Source: Microstegium vimineum (Eukaryota; Streptophyta; Magnoliopsida; Poales; Poaceae). From it: DNA of 64,000 nucleotides. The stretch is from positions 31,519,925 to 31,583,924 of the forward strand of contig CM039126.1 in assembly GCA_022036555.1 (NCBI GenBank). The letters are read 5' to 3'. The position numbers were made by a program, and so were the translations under genes. How positions within the stretch are numbered: position 1 is the first letter of the stretch; each line of letters starts with the position of its first letter. Below, in pieces: positions 36,501 through 48,985 of this stretch. The notes below the pieces were generated by a model, which was given only the letters and a program-made list of their open reading frames with translations, was not told the DNA's origin and made no database searches.

Positions 36501-37222
36501 TGTCAGCGAGCCCCTTTGAAAGACTTCATAGTGTACCCTGCCCGCTCACCTTGGAAGTGTTTTGGGAGTAATTAACCCGGGCAAATGGGCAAACACGACT
36601 CGTGGGTAAAGTTGTACACCTCTGATCAGAGTTAATAAACTATCATGATAGCCGTGCTCACGGACACGAGCGGCCCGGAAAACTCACAGAACTCTTTGGT
36701 TACTTGTTGGTTATCTTTATGAATCACTTTATCATGATGTTATGATGTTCATTCAATTGCTATATGATCATGTGGTTTAATTTGGGGGCTTAAGCATAAC
36801 TTATGACACATCAATTGTAAAGTTTTGAATCAATTAAAAATGCCTATCGCAGTAAACCAGTGTCAACTTTTTGAGCCTCATGAACCCCATATATGCTTGT
36901 TGAGTACGAAAGTACTTACACTTGTTCTTTTCTTTTCAATACTTTGGATAAAAATCCCGGATGGGTACCAGTTCACAAGAGTTGGAAGAGATAGGCTTGT
37001 GATCAACCAGTCAGTTGGTCCCTGTGGAGTTGGAGTCTTCGCCTGAAGATCAGAGTGTTTTACCGCTGTTTGCTCTCTCGAGGTTATTCCTTTGACCATA
37101 TATGTTATATACTTAGGTATTGTCTTTTGATATTACCTTGTTCTGTGACTATATGTGGGATTTGACTTCCTGGGCTCACATATAGGGTATATCTGGTTTT
37201 GTTCTTAAAACCGGGTGTGACA
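33522..37222 (+). mobile_element. chromovirus solo LTR, nested in copia element
   Basis: 3701 bp from TGTAACACCC to GGGTGTGACA. The TSD ATAGT is perfect at 33517..33521 and 37223..37227. Layout matches the chromovirus LTR at 2603: CT/GC island, TATA box, AT-rich part, then a shared block (GCAAAAGCTGGGA, CAACCACGAG, GGCTCTGGCTTTAGTT). It is a related but different family. No internal region remains, so it is a solo LTR. Confidence 0.93.
34341..34348 (+). promoter_or_regulatory. TATA box of solo LTR
   Basis: TATAAATA after a CT-rich stretch, in the same relative place as the TATA box of the 2603 LTR. A donor-like CGTGGTAAGG follows about 145 bp downstream. Confidence 0.65.
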
Positions 37223-37227
37223 ATAGT

Positions 37228-40200
37228 GCATACATATATATGTGGAAGACAAGAACATATGCACTTTTGGTCATTTAAGTCCAAACAAGGGAATTTAAGC
37301 TATATTATGGAGAGTAGCTACTTGAGAGATAAAATTACAATCCAAATAAATATGATAGATAGCTTTACCGATTTGGATTGAGTTAGAGCATACTCATGAG
37401 AAACTCATTCTTACTGAGAGACTATACAAATTCACTAGAAGAAAGGGTTAGTCTCAAAGACACAAGACATAGAATGGGCTCCCCCTTCATATGTGCGTCA
37501 AGTACTCAAATTACTTGTGAAATGCACTTGAATCGGTTTAAGAGTCTAGAGGAGTTCATCCTATATCTTGGTCAAGGCATGATAGAGTTGCAACAATTGA
37601 AATTATGCCAAGGACACATACCACCACCACGGTAGATAGATCACCACACAATTCCATCATAAGTGAGACTTCAATAAATTGGATGGCAATAGTTTTTCAC
37701 TTGATGAAATGTGGTGAAATAGAGCTTTCATGATCATCCAAGATCCATATTAGGTTCCTAGTTCTTTCTTTACCTAAAGCAACTCACATAGAGAGCAAAA
37801 AGGTAAATTCATAAAACTTGCAAATTATGAACTAGGAGTTACCACTTTTGTTGATAAGATCCTGAGTAATCAATGGGATGGATCATGGGCACTTGAAGAG
37901 CTATAGAGTGGAGAACTAACAATGAAAGTCCACAAATCAATTATTTCTCTCCAACCCATTTATAGCTGGTTCCACCAAGGATTGGGGCATTCAACACTAA
38001 ACCAGAAGCTCTTGGTTTATAAAGACCAAGACTTCCTAGAATAAATGTGAGGCAGCCAGAGAATCTAAAGGAACCATCCATCCTTGTTTCTCCAATGTGT
38101 GAGACAACATAATCATGAACTTGAGAGAAACCATTTGTCCCACAATAGATAGACTAGACTCCCCCTCAATTTGTGCATACAAGGGTACACAAAGTACACT
38201 CATGCATATCAATGAACCTAGGGTGAAGGAAGAAGTTCAAACTATATACCAACTGATTTTAAACTCCTTCAAACAACTTGCAATTCAATTCCATGCAGTC
38301 AGTTTTCAGATTTTGTCTTCATTGAAAAGAAATCATATCTCTCAAACCACTAGACCAATATCAATGAAATTTGGTGGAGATGTGAATCCATGAGTCCTCT
38401 AGCTACTGTCAAAATTTCAGCTCATTTAGACTCAATTTGATGAGTCAGATCAATTTTTCAATAACTGCCAATGTCTGAAATACACACAGTTTTTAGATTT
38501 TGTCCTCTTGAGAGAAAGCTTCATATCTTTCAAAATACTAGTCCGGTATTGATGAAACTTGGTAGAGGTATGAATATACATGTCCTTTAACTTTTGTTGA
38601 AATTTTAGCCCATTTGGATACCATTTGAGCAGTCAAATATATTTTCTATCAAAACTGCTCAAGTCTGAAACTGCACTGCTTAGACTGACAGAGATCAACT
38701 CAAACACTGATTTTATTCTAAACCAATCTTCATGCCAACTGTACAGCAGCAAGTACTAGATGTGTATATCATGATCACAAAGTTTTAGGTCATTTCATCA
38801 GTGTTTGAACTTCCAAATCCATGCTTGAAGGCAGCCAACTTAGATTTCAATTTTCTAGACAGATTTGATAGTTTTCACAATTTTTCTCCTCTTGTCCAAA
38901 CTTGAGGTGGCTCATCTTGCTTTAGGTGAAGAGTAATATTTAGGCTTATGATTCATCCAATTCAATCACAACCTCTTCGCTATGATTTTCTATAAACAAT
39001 CTCAAACACAAGAGATAATTAGTACCACAAGCACTAGTTTCTTATTTAGTAACCCTTTATATGTGGATGGCAAGTAGACTACCAAAATAGAGAAACCTCA
39101 TAATATGGATTAAATCTCCCTCAAAGCCTCATGCACACCCTTTTAGTGGAATAGAAATGTGAATGTGCATGGTTGGTCAATTAAGTCCAAAGGGTAGGTT
39201 TAAGCCATATTATGGTGAGTGTCTAACATAGAAAAATCAACTCCAAATCAAATAGAGAGAGAATACATCACATAGTTTTGGATTGATGACCTTCCTATGA
39301 TAGAACACTCCATTTGAGAGACACATTCTCAATTAGCTAGTGAGACTACACAAAAATAACTTAGAGAGAAAGGTTAGTCTCACAACACTAGTCATAGAGT
39401 AAAGTCCATTTTGATAAGTGCTCTAAGTATTTGAGTTTCTCACATAGCACTTTATTCAATTAAGAACTTTGGATTTCACTCTATGTATAGGTCATGGCAA
39501 CAAAAGGATAATCAAATTGAAATAAGCCAAGAATTACTTACAACCGTTAGAGCATGTATATGGCCATAAGATGAGTATAAGAATTTGCCAATCTACCATA
39601 TGACAAGATTCCAACAAGTAGAGAGTTCTTGAATTGCGAGTGATAAGTGTCTCTAATTTTCTTGAGCTTGATTCTTCATTCTTGGCCTTCTTGAAATTCA
39701 TTTGTATTCTTCAGTGTGAGCCAAGTATTTGAATCCCTCAAACCAACTCAAAGTATGCTTTCATTATCTTGAAATTCTTAGTTTGAAGTCCACAAAGGAA
39801 ACTCAAGTCATCTATGTTACTTGGTGTGAATGATCAATTTAATTCCAATCATACTTTTCTTCCATGACCAACAACCAATATAATAACCTCAAGTGTTTTA
39901 TTTCCCTAAGTGGCTACACAAGACACAAAGGAGTAAGATGTGAAAATATTATGCACTTGAGATTTAGTTGTTACCACCCTTGTGAATGTAATGGATGAGG
40001 TGGTCTTTTCATCTTCACATTTCTGATGATCATGTTGTAGGCTTCATCCATGGTTTGGACTGATCTCAGCTGCTACTGAGGTAGGAGGGGCAGCACTGCC
40101 GCCCATAGGTGCGGCACTACCGCCCTGCTGATTTCCAGCAAGTGTGTGTGTTGCACTTCTTCATAGAGTATGTCAGCGGAAATTTGGTGCAACAGCAACT

Positions 40201-40555
40201 TAATGATCTCCTATCTCTATACTTCATAACCTACAACATAATAAGAACTTTCTCTACTAGAGAGCCATTAAAAGCATTATATGGAAAGTGAGAATATTCT
40301 AGCCACTCTACTTATTCACAAACATAGACATATTTGTGAACTACTAGAAACTACACAAGAAAAGTGGCTAGCTAGCATAGGTTAGATACTTGTTACCGAG
40401 GTGAATATGAAGTTTGAAATATTTCCATAAATCCATCTTCGGGTCAACCATATAAGAAGGACAATATGAATTGGTTGATAGCTTGAGTGAGTATTTTCAA
40501 TCAACTTGCTCAAGCACCCCGAAGCTTCATATCACCTTTAAGTACCTACAACACT
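37228..40555. other. noncoding interior of copia element where pol is expected
   Basis: 3.3 kb without integrase, reverse transcriptase or RNase H similarity on either strand. A diverged tandem duplication of about 187 bp lies at 38300-38690 (TTTTCAGATTTTGTC at 38303 and TTTTTAGATTTTGTC at 38490). Confidence 0.7.
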
Positions 40556-42765
40556 TCAAGCACAATTTGGTACCCATACCAAGATGGGTACATCAAGGTT
40601 AGTCACAAGAGACTTAGGTACCCAAATGGCCTTTGTGCTAGCATGTGGTGAACCAATCACCTTTCTAGCACAAGTGTCATTTTTGGGTCTCCTAAGCAAA
40701 TTTACATCAATTGAAGAGTTTAGCTTAAGAGTGTTATCCATGGGACAATCCTTACCAAAATGTCCCTTTGTTCTATAAGTGTAGCATAGGCGTCTCTTGT
40801 TCTTATTGACCTTCTTTTCTTGCCTTTTGCTTGCTACCTTGCTAGAGAGCCTCTTTCTTGATGATGCCAAGCCTTCATCATTCATATAGGGGCGTGATGC
40901 AATTTCATGTCCCTTCTCATTGCATCCATAACACTTCCTATTACTTATTTTTGTCTTCTTCTTTGAAAGTGTTGCATGGTCATCAACCTTGTTGGAACAC
41001 ATAGAAGCATTGTGTCCCAAGTTGGAGCACTTAACATGAGCCATCCTTTTCTTCTCTTGAATCTTGATCATGCCTTTCTCTTCTTTCTTCATAGTGCAAT
41101 CTCTCACATGGTGACCCTTTTTCTTGCACTTGAAGCAAGTGATGAAAACCTTCTTTGGTTTCTGAGGTTCTTGCTTTGGCTTAGAGATCTTCTTCTTGAG
41201 ATTGACTTGAGCAGGGATAGAAGTGGTAGCCTTCCCTTTTCTGTGGGGAGCGGCACTGCCGCCCTTAGGTAGCTGTGCTGCTCGGGGCTGCTATTGTACC
41301 ACTATCTGTGTAGGCTGATCTGTACCAACTTTGCCCTTGCTCTCAACCTGTGCACATTCAAACTCATTGTTGGACTTGTGATTTAGTTGATGGGATTTGG
41401 TGCATGAATTGGTTGATCCCTTGCAATGAATCAATTCCCTTCTTAGCTTCTCAATCTCTTCCTTGAGCTGTTCATTTTCTTTTGTGATGGAGTCATCATA
41501 GGTTTTTATATATACATGCTCAACGGAAGGTTGGCTTGCTTGAGAGCAACAATTGTTAGCACATGATAAAATAGATTGAACTTGTGTACATGTCCATTTG
41601 TGGGTGTGAGGTTGATATGATTTTACCGTTGTTATCATAACCTCATGAGCAATCTCTAGCATGATATGAGAATCCATAATCTTCTCATGAGAGCACAATA
41701 GCTCATCATAAATTTCTTGCAAAGTCTCATTCTTGCTAGTGAACGTTTCCACTTTCTCCTTAAGCATATAATTCTCATCTTCTAATTGAGCAACACAAGA
41801 TAGAGAGTTAATAGTATGAGTTTTCTCAATTGATAAGTTTTCATACCTTTCGACCAAACTAGCATGAGAGCACCTAAGCTTTTCATGATTTTTAGTCAAC
41901 TTCTCCAAGCATTTGATCTTTTCAATGCAAAGTCATCTTGCTTGTGAAGTGTTTCTTCTTGCTCATTTATTTTCTCCATGAGCTTCATCACCATCAACTT
42001 GTCTTTCTTGCTTAGCCGGGCAACGTGTTGAGTGATCTCATCATCACTTTCATCTTCACTCTCACTATCACTCTCAATCTCACTTGTCACATTCTTCTCT
42101 TTCTTTGCCATAAGACTCACATGAGAAGTGACATAGAGAGTTGAGCTTCTTGGTGAGGTGGATTCATCATTTTGCCTCCACCGATCATGAGCTTCTTCTT
42201 CCTTCAAAATGTTAGTCTCACAAGAACTAGAGGAAATAGAAGTGCCACATATACAAATATTGTTCTCACCAACAATTTCATTACCGTTCATTATGTCATA
42301 TGTTGGTGAGGAGATGGATGTGGCATGATCACTTAGACCTTTTGAGAGAATCATTTGAGGCTCTACATGTTTTGGTGAAGTTGAGCACTCCTCAAGTGAT
42401 TTCTCCAATGAGAGCAACTTCTCATCACATTTAGACTTGTCATATCTTTCTTTGAGAGTAGTCCAAATGAGATGAGCATCCTCTAGTGGTTCACCATCTC
42501 CAAATATGATAGCATCAAGTACATCTTCACTCAAAGCACTAAATAAGACATTAGTAGCTTGAGCATTGTATTGTAAGCATTTCACTTTCTCTCTAGATAG
42601 ATAGTCCAAATCATCACTAGGAGGTGAAATGCTCACATCTACAATCTGCTCTATATGAGGACCCATGGTCTTAAAAACATCAAGTACATGAGCAGACCAA
42701 GATGCATAGTTTGAGTCATCTAAAAGTAGAAGTTCTAGAGATACCTCCTCACTTGTTGACATCAT
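40556..42765 (-). pseudogene. gag: SIRE-type copia gag with multiple zinc knuckles; one frameshift and one stop
   Basis: Start ATG at 42765..42763, shortly after the primer-binding site. The N-terminal part has the copia gag fold signature (YASWSAHVLDVF, IWTTLKERYD), then an acidic Ser-rich stretch (SESEDESDDE). After a frameshift near 41900 comes a long coiled coil (about 41290-41900). An in-frame TAG at 41291..41293 is followed, in the same frame, by several CCHC-like knuckles: CFKCKKKGHHVRDC, CYGCNEKGHE and CYTYRTKGHFGKDC, the last two imperfect. The end, with IWVPKSLVTNL, is typical of this lineage before protease. No protease or pol follows. Confidence 0.85.
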
Positions 42766-42801
42766 TCTCTCTAGGCGGTTAAGCCCGAAAAAGAGAGCCA
42801 A

Positions 42802-42813
42802 GCTCCGATACCA
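42802..42813 (-). promoter_or_regulatory. primer-binding site of copia element
   Basis: On the minus strand TGGTATCGGAGC, two bases from the LTR. It is the initiator tRNA-Met site with one change (A to G) from TGGTATCAGAGC. Confidence 0.85.
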
Positions 42814-42815
42814 AT

Positions 42816-45133
42816 TGAAAGGACCTTGATGTCGCCCAGCAGGACTAGAGGGGGGGTGAATAGACCTATTTAAAATAAACTTGCAAACTTTCTATCAGCA
42901 CAGGTCCGGCACTGTCGGCCTTGGGTCCGACACTGCCGGGGTGCCCGGCACTGCTGCTCTAAAGCCCGGCAGTGCTGGCCACCAGGACAGAACTGAGCAC
43001 AATTCAAAAAGTATAACTAGAATGTAAATTGTGCTTGAATGAAAACCTTCCTAGAGGTGTAGGGAACCTCTAGCACCACTTGAAAGTGGTAGCAACACAC
43101 CCACCAAGTAGATCGGGACCAAACCCTAAAAATCACCTTGAGGACAAATGTAAGTAAGGCAAACAACACAAACACAAGTGACACAAGATTTATCCCGTGG
43201 TTCAGCGTCGCCACCAACACTGGCCTAAGTCCACGTTGTTGAGGTTTGCCACACAAGGCTTAGGCTCGCCACACAAGACTTGTCTTTCCCTCGTTCTCAA
43301 ATCAAGAGTAAACTCTTGAAGTGAGGAGTGATTTCTTAGCTGCAATGAGATGGTTACAAACCTCCCAGGGCTGCCACACAAGTTGGCAAGCTCCACAGGC
43401 GACGCTCTAGCTGGCTAGGAGCAAGCTCCAAGAGTAACGAATGCAATCCACCAGCTTGAACGCGAACCAAGTGCTCTAGACAATGAAGAACAGTTTGGGT
43501 TGCTCTCTAATGGAGTTTGGAGGCTCAATCTCTCAGAGGATTGGAGAGGAATCAAAGGAGAAGCTTGAGGGGCTCCAAGGGAGTTAGAGAGAGGGAGAGA
43601 GCTGTTGCTGTGAGCACTTGAGAAGGGAATGGTCGAGATGACCGTTGGGGGTAGCAGGAAGGGGATACAAGTACTCCTTGCTGTCCAACGGTAACTTTAA
43701 GTCGCGGCACTGCCGCTCTCAGGACCAGCACTGCCGCTCTCAGGACCGGCACTGCCGCTCAGGTCCGGCACTGCCGGCCTCAGGCCCGGCACTGCTGGAC
43801 CTCAGCACTACCGCTCTTGGGGAGCAGCACTGCTACACTGCCCAAAAATGCTCCGAATGAAAAACTGTTTTACAGGGAGTCTGGGCAAGGTATAAGAGGA
43901 TGTTTGGTGGAATTTGAGCACTTGGTTGCACATTTTAGCATGCACATTGCATCCCCCTTTGTAGTATGACCTTTCCTAAACTCAAATTCAAAACATCAAA
44001 TAATTTAAACACCTTTGAGTTGGTCACCGTATCTTTTGATAATTTGAGGCCGCACCATTGAATGTATTATCCTCATTCTTGTAATACCTTGAGCATGTGT
44101 TTGCAATCATCCTTATCTCATCTCTATGAGCAAACACACCTTAGAGCTTGTGACTTGAATCTTTTCAACACATATGAATTCAGCCCATGGCTTCAAGTCA
44201 CTTCCACTAATAAATTGATCCTCAACATAATATGACTCCTCATAGCTTGATTAGTACTTCGACTCAATGCAAGTACTATCTTCTTCACCTTAGCTATAGT
44301 ACCTCGGTCTCCTTGACCTTCACCTTTGCTTAGTACCTCGAAGTCCTTTCCTTGCTATCTTCACCCTATCAAGCCATACTCAAGTCACATCATATTAAGC
44401 ATCGATTGAAAACCATTTCTTCAATATTGTGATCCTTGCTTGAATATCCTATAGATATGAATGTTGAGATCAATCAAGCTTCGATAGATGAGACTCCACA
44501 TAGATATGGTCAAGCCAATTCACAATTCCTTAGATCTTCCTCATTTTGGCTTGACACTCCCATCATTCACTACAATCTCTATCTTCATACTTCTAGCTTG
44601 ATCATATTAATGCAAAGTGATTTTCCACATCTTTGTCCATACAAGCAAACTAAAGTAGAGACCATCTTATATCCAATATACATTGTCTCCTTTGTCATTT
44701 GACCTTTGCTTGGTGTTTTCTCACTAATGCACTATTGATTCATTATTCATTCCTTGATCAACACTAGTCCACTATCCAACTCTTCTTGTTCATGCAAAGC
44801 AAGCCAATATAGAGACCAATCCATAACTATCAACTCATGTCTCATTTGCCATTTACTAAACATGCTTGCTTTCACATGATACTATGATATCCCATAACAT
44901 AGAGGCCATTTCACTAATTCCATTTGCATTGTTGTCTTTTGCTTGAACTAGATTGTTTCCATAGTCTTCCAATGTAACAATACATAAATTGACCTTCATC
45001 TCAACACTGTGTGGAATACCATCAAGTTTGCTTTTCTTGTTTAACCTTTGATACACTTAGCAAACTTGTTAGACCTTTAATTGTGTTGTCACTCAATTCA
45101 CCAAAACCCACTAAAGGGCTAGATGCACTTTCA
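42816..45133 (-). repeat. copia LTR (5' in element orientation)
   Basis: 2318 bp, starting TGAAAGGACC and ending GCACTTTCA. Over its last 1.3 kb I count about eight differences from the other LTR, all transitions. It has one extra GGACCAGCACTGCCGCTCT-type unit near 43730. Confidence 0.95.
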
Positions 45134-45138
45134 GGGGC

Positions 45139-46170
45139 TCGTAGCATCATGATATTTCCCTTCACGTGGAATGGCGTCTTTCAAAAGAAACGAGCACAAG
45201 TCCTCAACTATGTCGTATAAAGCTTTCTCGGTCATGCGAGTCACCTTTTAGGGATGATGTTTCTGCAAAAGAAGATTATAAATATCTTATATTTAGAATT
45301 GATAATATATTTGCATCGTTAGTGACAGAAATACATACATGAGTATTACTTATATTACCTTATCAGGGTTCTTGACATATCGTCCATTCTCTCTCATGAA
45401 CTCACACACGTAGAATCCACAGTGGACCGATCTAGGTGGTTGCTTGTGGCACTATGTAACGGGTAATTGGTTATCTAGTTGCAACATTGTTCTTATGTAT
45501 TTTACACATATGTATTCATAAATTCACATACGTACCAGCCATTTATGGAATACTTCCAATGGCTGCTATTTTTTTGACAAGTTGTACTTTCTACCCTGGA
45601 TCTTGTAGCACCTATATGCCCTATTATCTCGAATATAAGAAATATGCTATTCTCAAATTCTCATGGATAAATTTGATGTATGCATGCATATCTCGGCTTA
45701 CCGCTCTAAGATAGTCACAAAACGTAAATAAGTTGAAGGATCGTAATCTACGGAGTCTAGGACCAACACCCTTCCTTCACTTGTGAAAATGAAAAAACAA
45801 ATCCAGTGGTCCCTGCACAAATCAAATTTGTTATGGATGTGCATTCGAGTTATTAATTTGATGTATATATGCAAACTCACAATTACGTACCCAATGTTGT
45901 AAGGGCCACTACAAATCTCCTGTCTTGAAACTGAAGCATTGCGTGTGCTATGTAGACAACATATTTGGCATCAAATTTCTTCTTCATGTCTTCTATTGCT
46001 TCTTCAAGCTCTTTTCCTATCTTCCCCTGTAATTTATCATTGTCCTTACCGACTACGAATGTGTGCTCGCTCTCGCATATTTTCATAGGGCTGAGGTACC
46101 CAATCCTTTTATCGACATGTAACATAGGATTGGGACCGTACAGTATCTCCTCCTGATCGTATTGCATTCT
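45139..46170 (-). pseudogene. CACTA-1 Ulp1-like (C48) cysteine protease part, several exons
   Basis: Minus-strand exons in order. About 46170..45890 starts after TTGCAG, contains AKYVVYIAHAMLQFQDRRFV, and ends at a GGTACGT donor. About 45817..45700 starts after TTTGTGCAG and has DHWICFFIF (catalytic His) and LVLDSVDYD (Asp). About 45460..45370 has CGFYVCEFMREN (catalytic Cys). About 45250..45139 continues to 29847..29920. This is the His-Asp-Cys order of Ulp1/SENP proteases found in some plant transposons. Its 5' neighbour is a truncated TNP2 frame, with the usual intervening domains missing. It could process the element's proteins, but that role is inference. The copia insertion destroys the last exon. 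Confidence 0.75.
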
Positions 46171-46237
46171 GCAATAATAAAACAAGTGTGTGTAAGTATT
46201 GGATCATAAAGTTTATGTCAGAGTGAGGATATAGAAC

Positions 46238-47921
46238 TCAACAATAATAAAACAAATATGACATAGTTAGAGTGGCACTTACAATGCAAACATCATTATG
46301 AGCTGCATGCCGAACCTCTTGAGCCTCATCATCAGCCACGTAAGAAGTTTCATCTATGCATTGTACACAACCAACTTTTCCTTTGAACTGTCCTGATAAA
46401 GTGAAGAGAGCAGGGTAATCATTGATCGTTACAAAAATAATTGCTCTCAGAGTGAATGAATCTTTGTGGTACTCGTCCAACATTTGAACACCTGTTTCCC
46501 ACAATAGTTTCATTTCCTCCATTAAGGGCTCCAAAAATACATCCATGTCAACTCCGGGTTGTGTAGGTCCAAAAATAAGAATGGTCAACAAAAGATGCTT
46601 TCGCTTCTGCATCAACCATGGAGGAAGGTTGTAGATGGTGAGGATTACCGGCCATGTGCTATGCTTGCTATTTTTCTCAGCAAATGGATTCATTCCATCA
46701 GTACTCAATGCGAACCTGACATTCCTTGTTTCCTTAGCAAAGTCTAGGTGGTTGTCATTAAAATCTTGCCATTGCTTCCCATCGACTGGATGTCAAAGAT
46801 TTCCATCATTTTTGTGCTAATTAGAAGCATACCAGCTTATAAGTTTTACATCCTCAGGGTTAGCGAACAAACACCTTAATTGATCAACCATAGGAAAGTA
46901 CCACATCACCAAAGCAGGAATCTTTTTTTGCGCATAAAAGTCTACTTCTTCTTTTTCTTTGTTGGTGGGTTTAGAACTCCGTTGCGCTACCTTCTGTTGG
47001 CTCTTCTTTCACTTCTTTCCTTTATACATGGAGGAAGCACACTCTTCATCTTGATAGTCATTATTAGTCTTGTACCTACTTGCATCACATTGTGGACATC
47101 TCTCTAAGTCTTTATAATCATCACCTCGAAATAGGATACAATGATTCTACACGTGTGGATCTTCTCGACACCCATAGTGAGCGGACTGATTAGCTTCTTT
47201 CATCGTATGTGTTAGCAGGAACTTTGTTATCCTTTGGAAGCATGTTAGCGATAAGACTCAAGAACGCATCAAAGACAGCATCAGACAGACCATATCTTGC
47301 TTTTAACATCAATAACTTCAGCACAAACCACAACGTTGTGAACTCTTGGGTACACCCCTTAGACTCATCATACAAAGGCTCTTCTACGGCTTTCATTAGG
47401 GCCTCCATACCTCTCATAAAGAACAATGATGGATCCATATGACGATGCAATATTGCATTTAACAGTTCTGCATCTTCCTCATCTGTAACATTTGGTAGAA
47501 CAGAAGTTCTAGTGCCTTCATTTCCTCCAGTAACACCATGATCGATAAAATTAGGCACACCATGTTTACTATGACCAAAAAGTTGATGTGTTTCATCTAC
47601 GAAATAATTACTATCCTGAAGCATGTCTAAATCATCAGCAATGTTTGTAGGATTTCCAGTTGTACAAGGCGCAGAGCTACCCTCTCCATGCTTTGTCCAA
47701 ATCAAGTAATCCTCCATAAATCCCCGGCATATCAGATGAGAAATGATTGGTTCTGTGTCATCAAATACAACAACATTCTTGCAGTCTATGCATGGACAAT
47801 ATATGCGCTTCCTCTTTGATCTCTAAGCATGGTTCTTAGCGGTGTCAATAAACTTATGGACCTCTGGTATGTATGTTGGATCTAGTCTTGATAAGTTATA
47901 CATCCAGAATGACCTTTCCAT
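46238..47921 (-). pseudogene. CACTA-1 TNP2-type transposase, N-terminal half
   Basis: ATG at 47921..47919 begins the transposase-associated domain (MERSFWMYNLSRLDPTYIPE, then YCPCIDCKN), which has an in-frame TAG near 47825. The segment 47717..47190 is open. The transposase core is at 46708..46238: STDGMNPF, STWPVILTIYNLPPWL, GPTQPGVDMDVFL and LSGQFKGKVGC. A donor GTAAGT follows at about 46280. TNP2 binds the ends and cuts DNA in En/Spm elements. The remaining core, DUF4218 and DUF4216 parts seen in CACTA-3 are absent here. Confidence 0.85.
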
Positions 47922-48735
47922 CACTAACTGTCAAAAATGCAATGAGAGAACAAGTATTGAAAGTCAAAAACTTATTAATTCCCTATACACCACATGAATA
48001 CAAATATGTAAAAAAGACAAACTAACCTTTCTTAGCAACCCCCTTCAAAGAAATAAAGATGAAAACCTCTCCCCTTGTATTTGGTGAAATCTGGACCTCC
48101 AAAACCGCCTCCAATAGAAGGTGTTCGCGATGAATAGTTCTGAACATAACATAATTAAAAAAACTAACAAAACTATCTAATATTAAGTAACTAATTATCA
48201 TGAGAAGAGAGGAGAGACTATCTAACCATCATAAGCAACCTTATTTTATGGAATAAAAATAATAACCAAATTAACATAATTAAATAACTCACAAAATTTT
48301 CTATAGTCATAATTTAAAAACTAACAAAACTACCTATACTAATAATTAATTAATCATGAGAAGAGAGGAGAGAGAGGAGAGAGGAGAGAGAGGAGAGGAG
48401 AGGAGATGAGAGGAGAGAGGAGATACATTATCTAATCATCATAAAAGAAACCTCATTTGAAGAAAATAAAAAGAATAACCTAGATATTATTGTATCCAAC
48501 AAATGGTGAAACCCTCGATCCAAAAAGTGGGTGGCTCAAATTGAGAAGGAATAATTACAAATACGTAAAAAACCACAAACTAACCTTTTTTAGCAACCTC
48601 CTTCAAAGAAATGAAGATCAAAACCTCCCCCCTTGTATTTGGTGAGATTTGGACCTCCAAAATCGCCTCGAATCGTTGGCTGATGAACAGTTGTGAACTG
48701 GTTTGTTCGGGAGGAGGAAGAAGGGGGTACATATT
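47922..48735. other. CACTA-1 5' noncoding region
   Basis: AT-rich leader between the transposase start and the right subterminal repeats. It holds two diverged copies of a CTTCAAAGAAAT...CTTGTATTTGGTGA block (about 48043 and 48603) and a GA-rich microsatellite at 48358..48425. Confidence 0.6.
48358..48425. repeat. GAGA-rich microsatellite
   Basis: Imperfect GAGAG/GAGGA repeats of about 65 bp. Confidence 0.85.
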
Positions 48736-48739
48736 GCAG

Positions 48740-48985
48740 TATTTACACAGGCGGTTGGTGTAAGAAACCGCCTATGGAAACCGATATACACAGACGGTTC
48801 ACTTAACCAAACCGCCTGTGAAAATAGATCTTTTTCACAGGCGGTTTGGTTAAGTGAATCGTCTGTGAAAACCAATTTACACAGGCGGTTGACTTAACAC
48901 AATCGCCTGTGAAAATTGATCTTTTTCACATGCGGTTCTGTTAGGTGAACCGCCTGTGTATATCGGTTTCCACAATCAGTTCAAG
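48740..48985. repeat. CACTA-1 right subterminal repeats
   Basis: ACAGGCGGTT and its inverse recur in hairpin-like pairs, matching the left cluster at 29335..29640. Confidence 0.88.

Larger units (their letters stand above)
29921..45133 (-). mobile_element. SIRE-type Ty1/copia element, gag-only, 15.2 kb with nested solo LTR
   Basis: LTRs 29921..32217 and 42816..45133. The TSD GGGGC is perfect at 29916..29920 and 45134..45138. Primer-binding site at 42802..42813 and polypurine tract at 32220..32234 give minus orientation. Only gag is present; protease, integrase, reverse transcriptase and RNase H are not found in 32235..40555. The LTRs are nearly identical, so the insertion is young. It is a non-autonomous derivative that kept gag. 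Confidence 0.93.
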
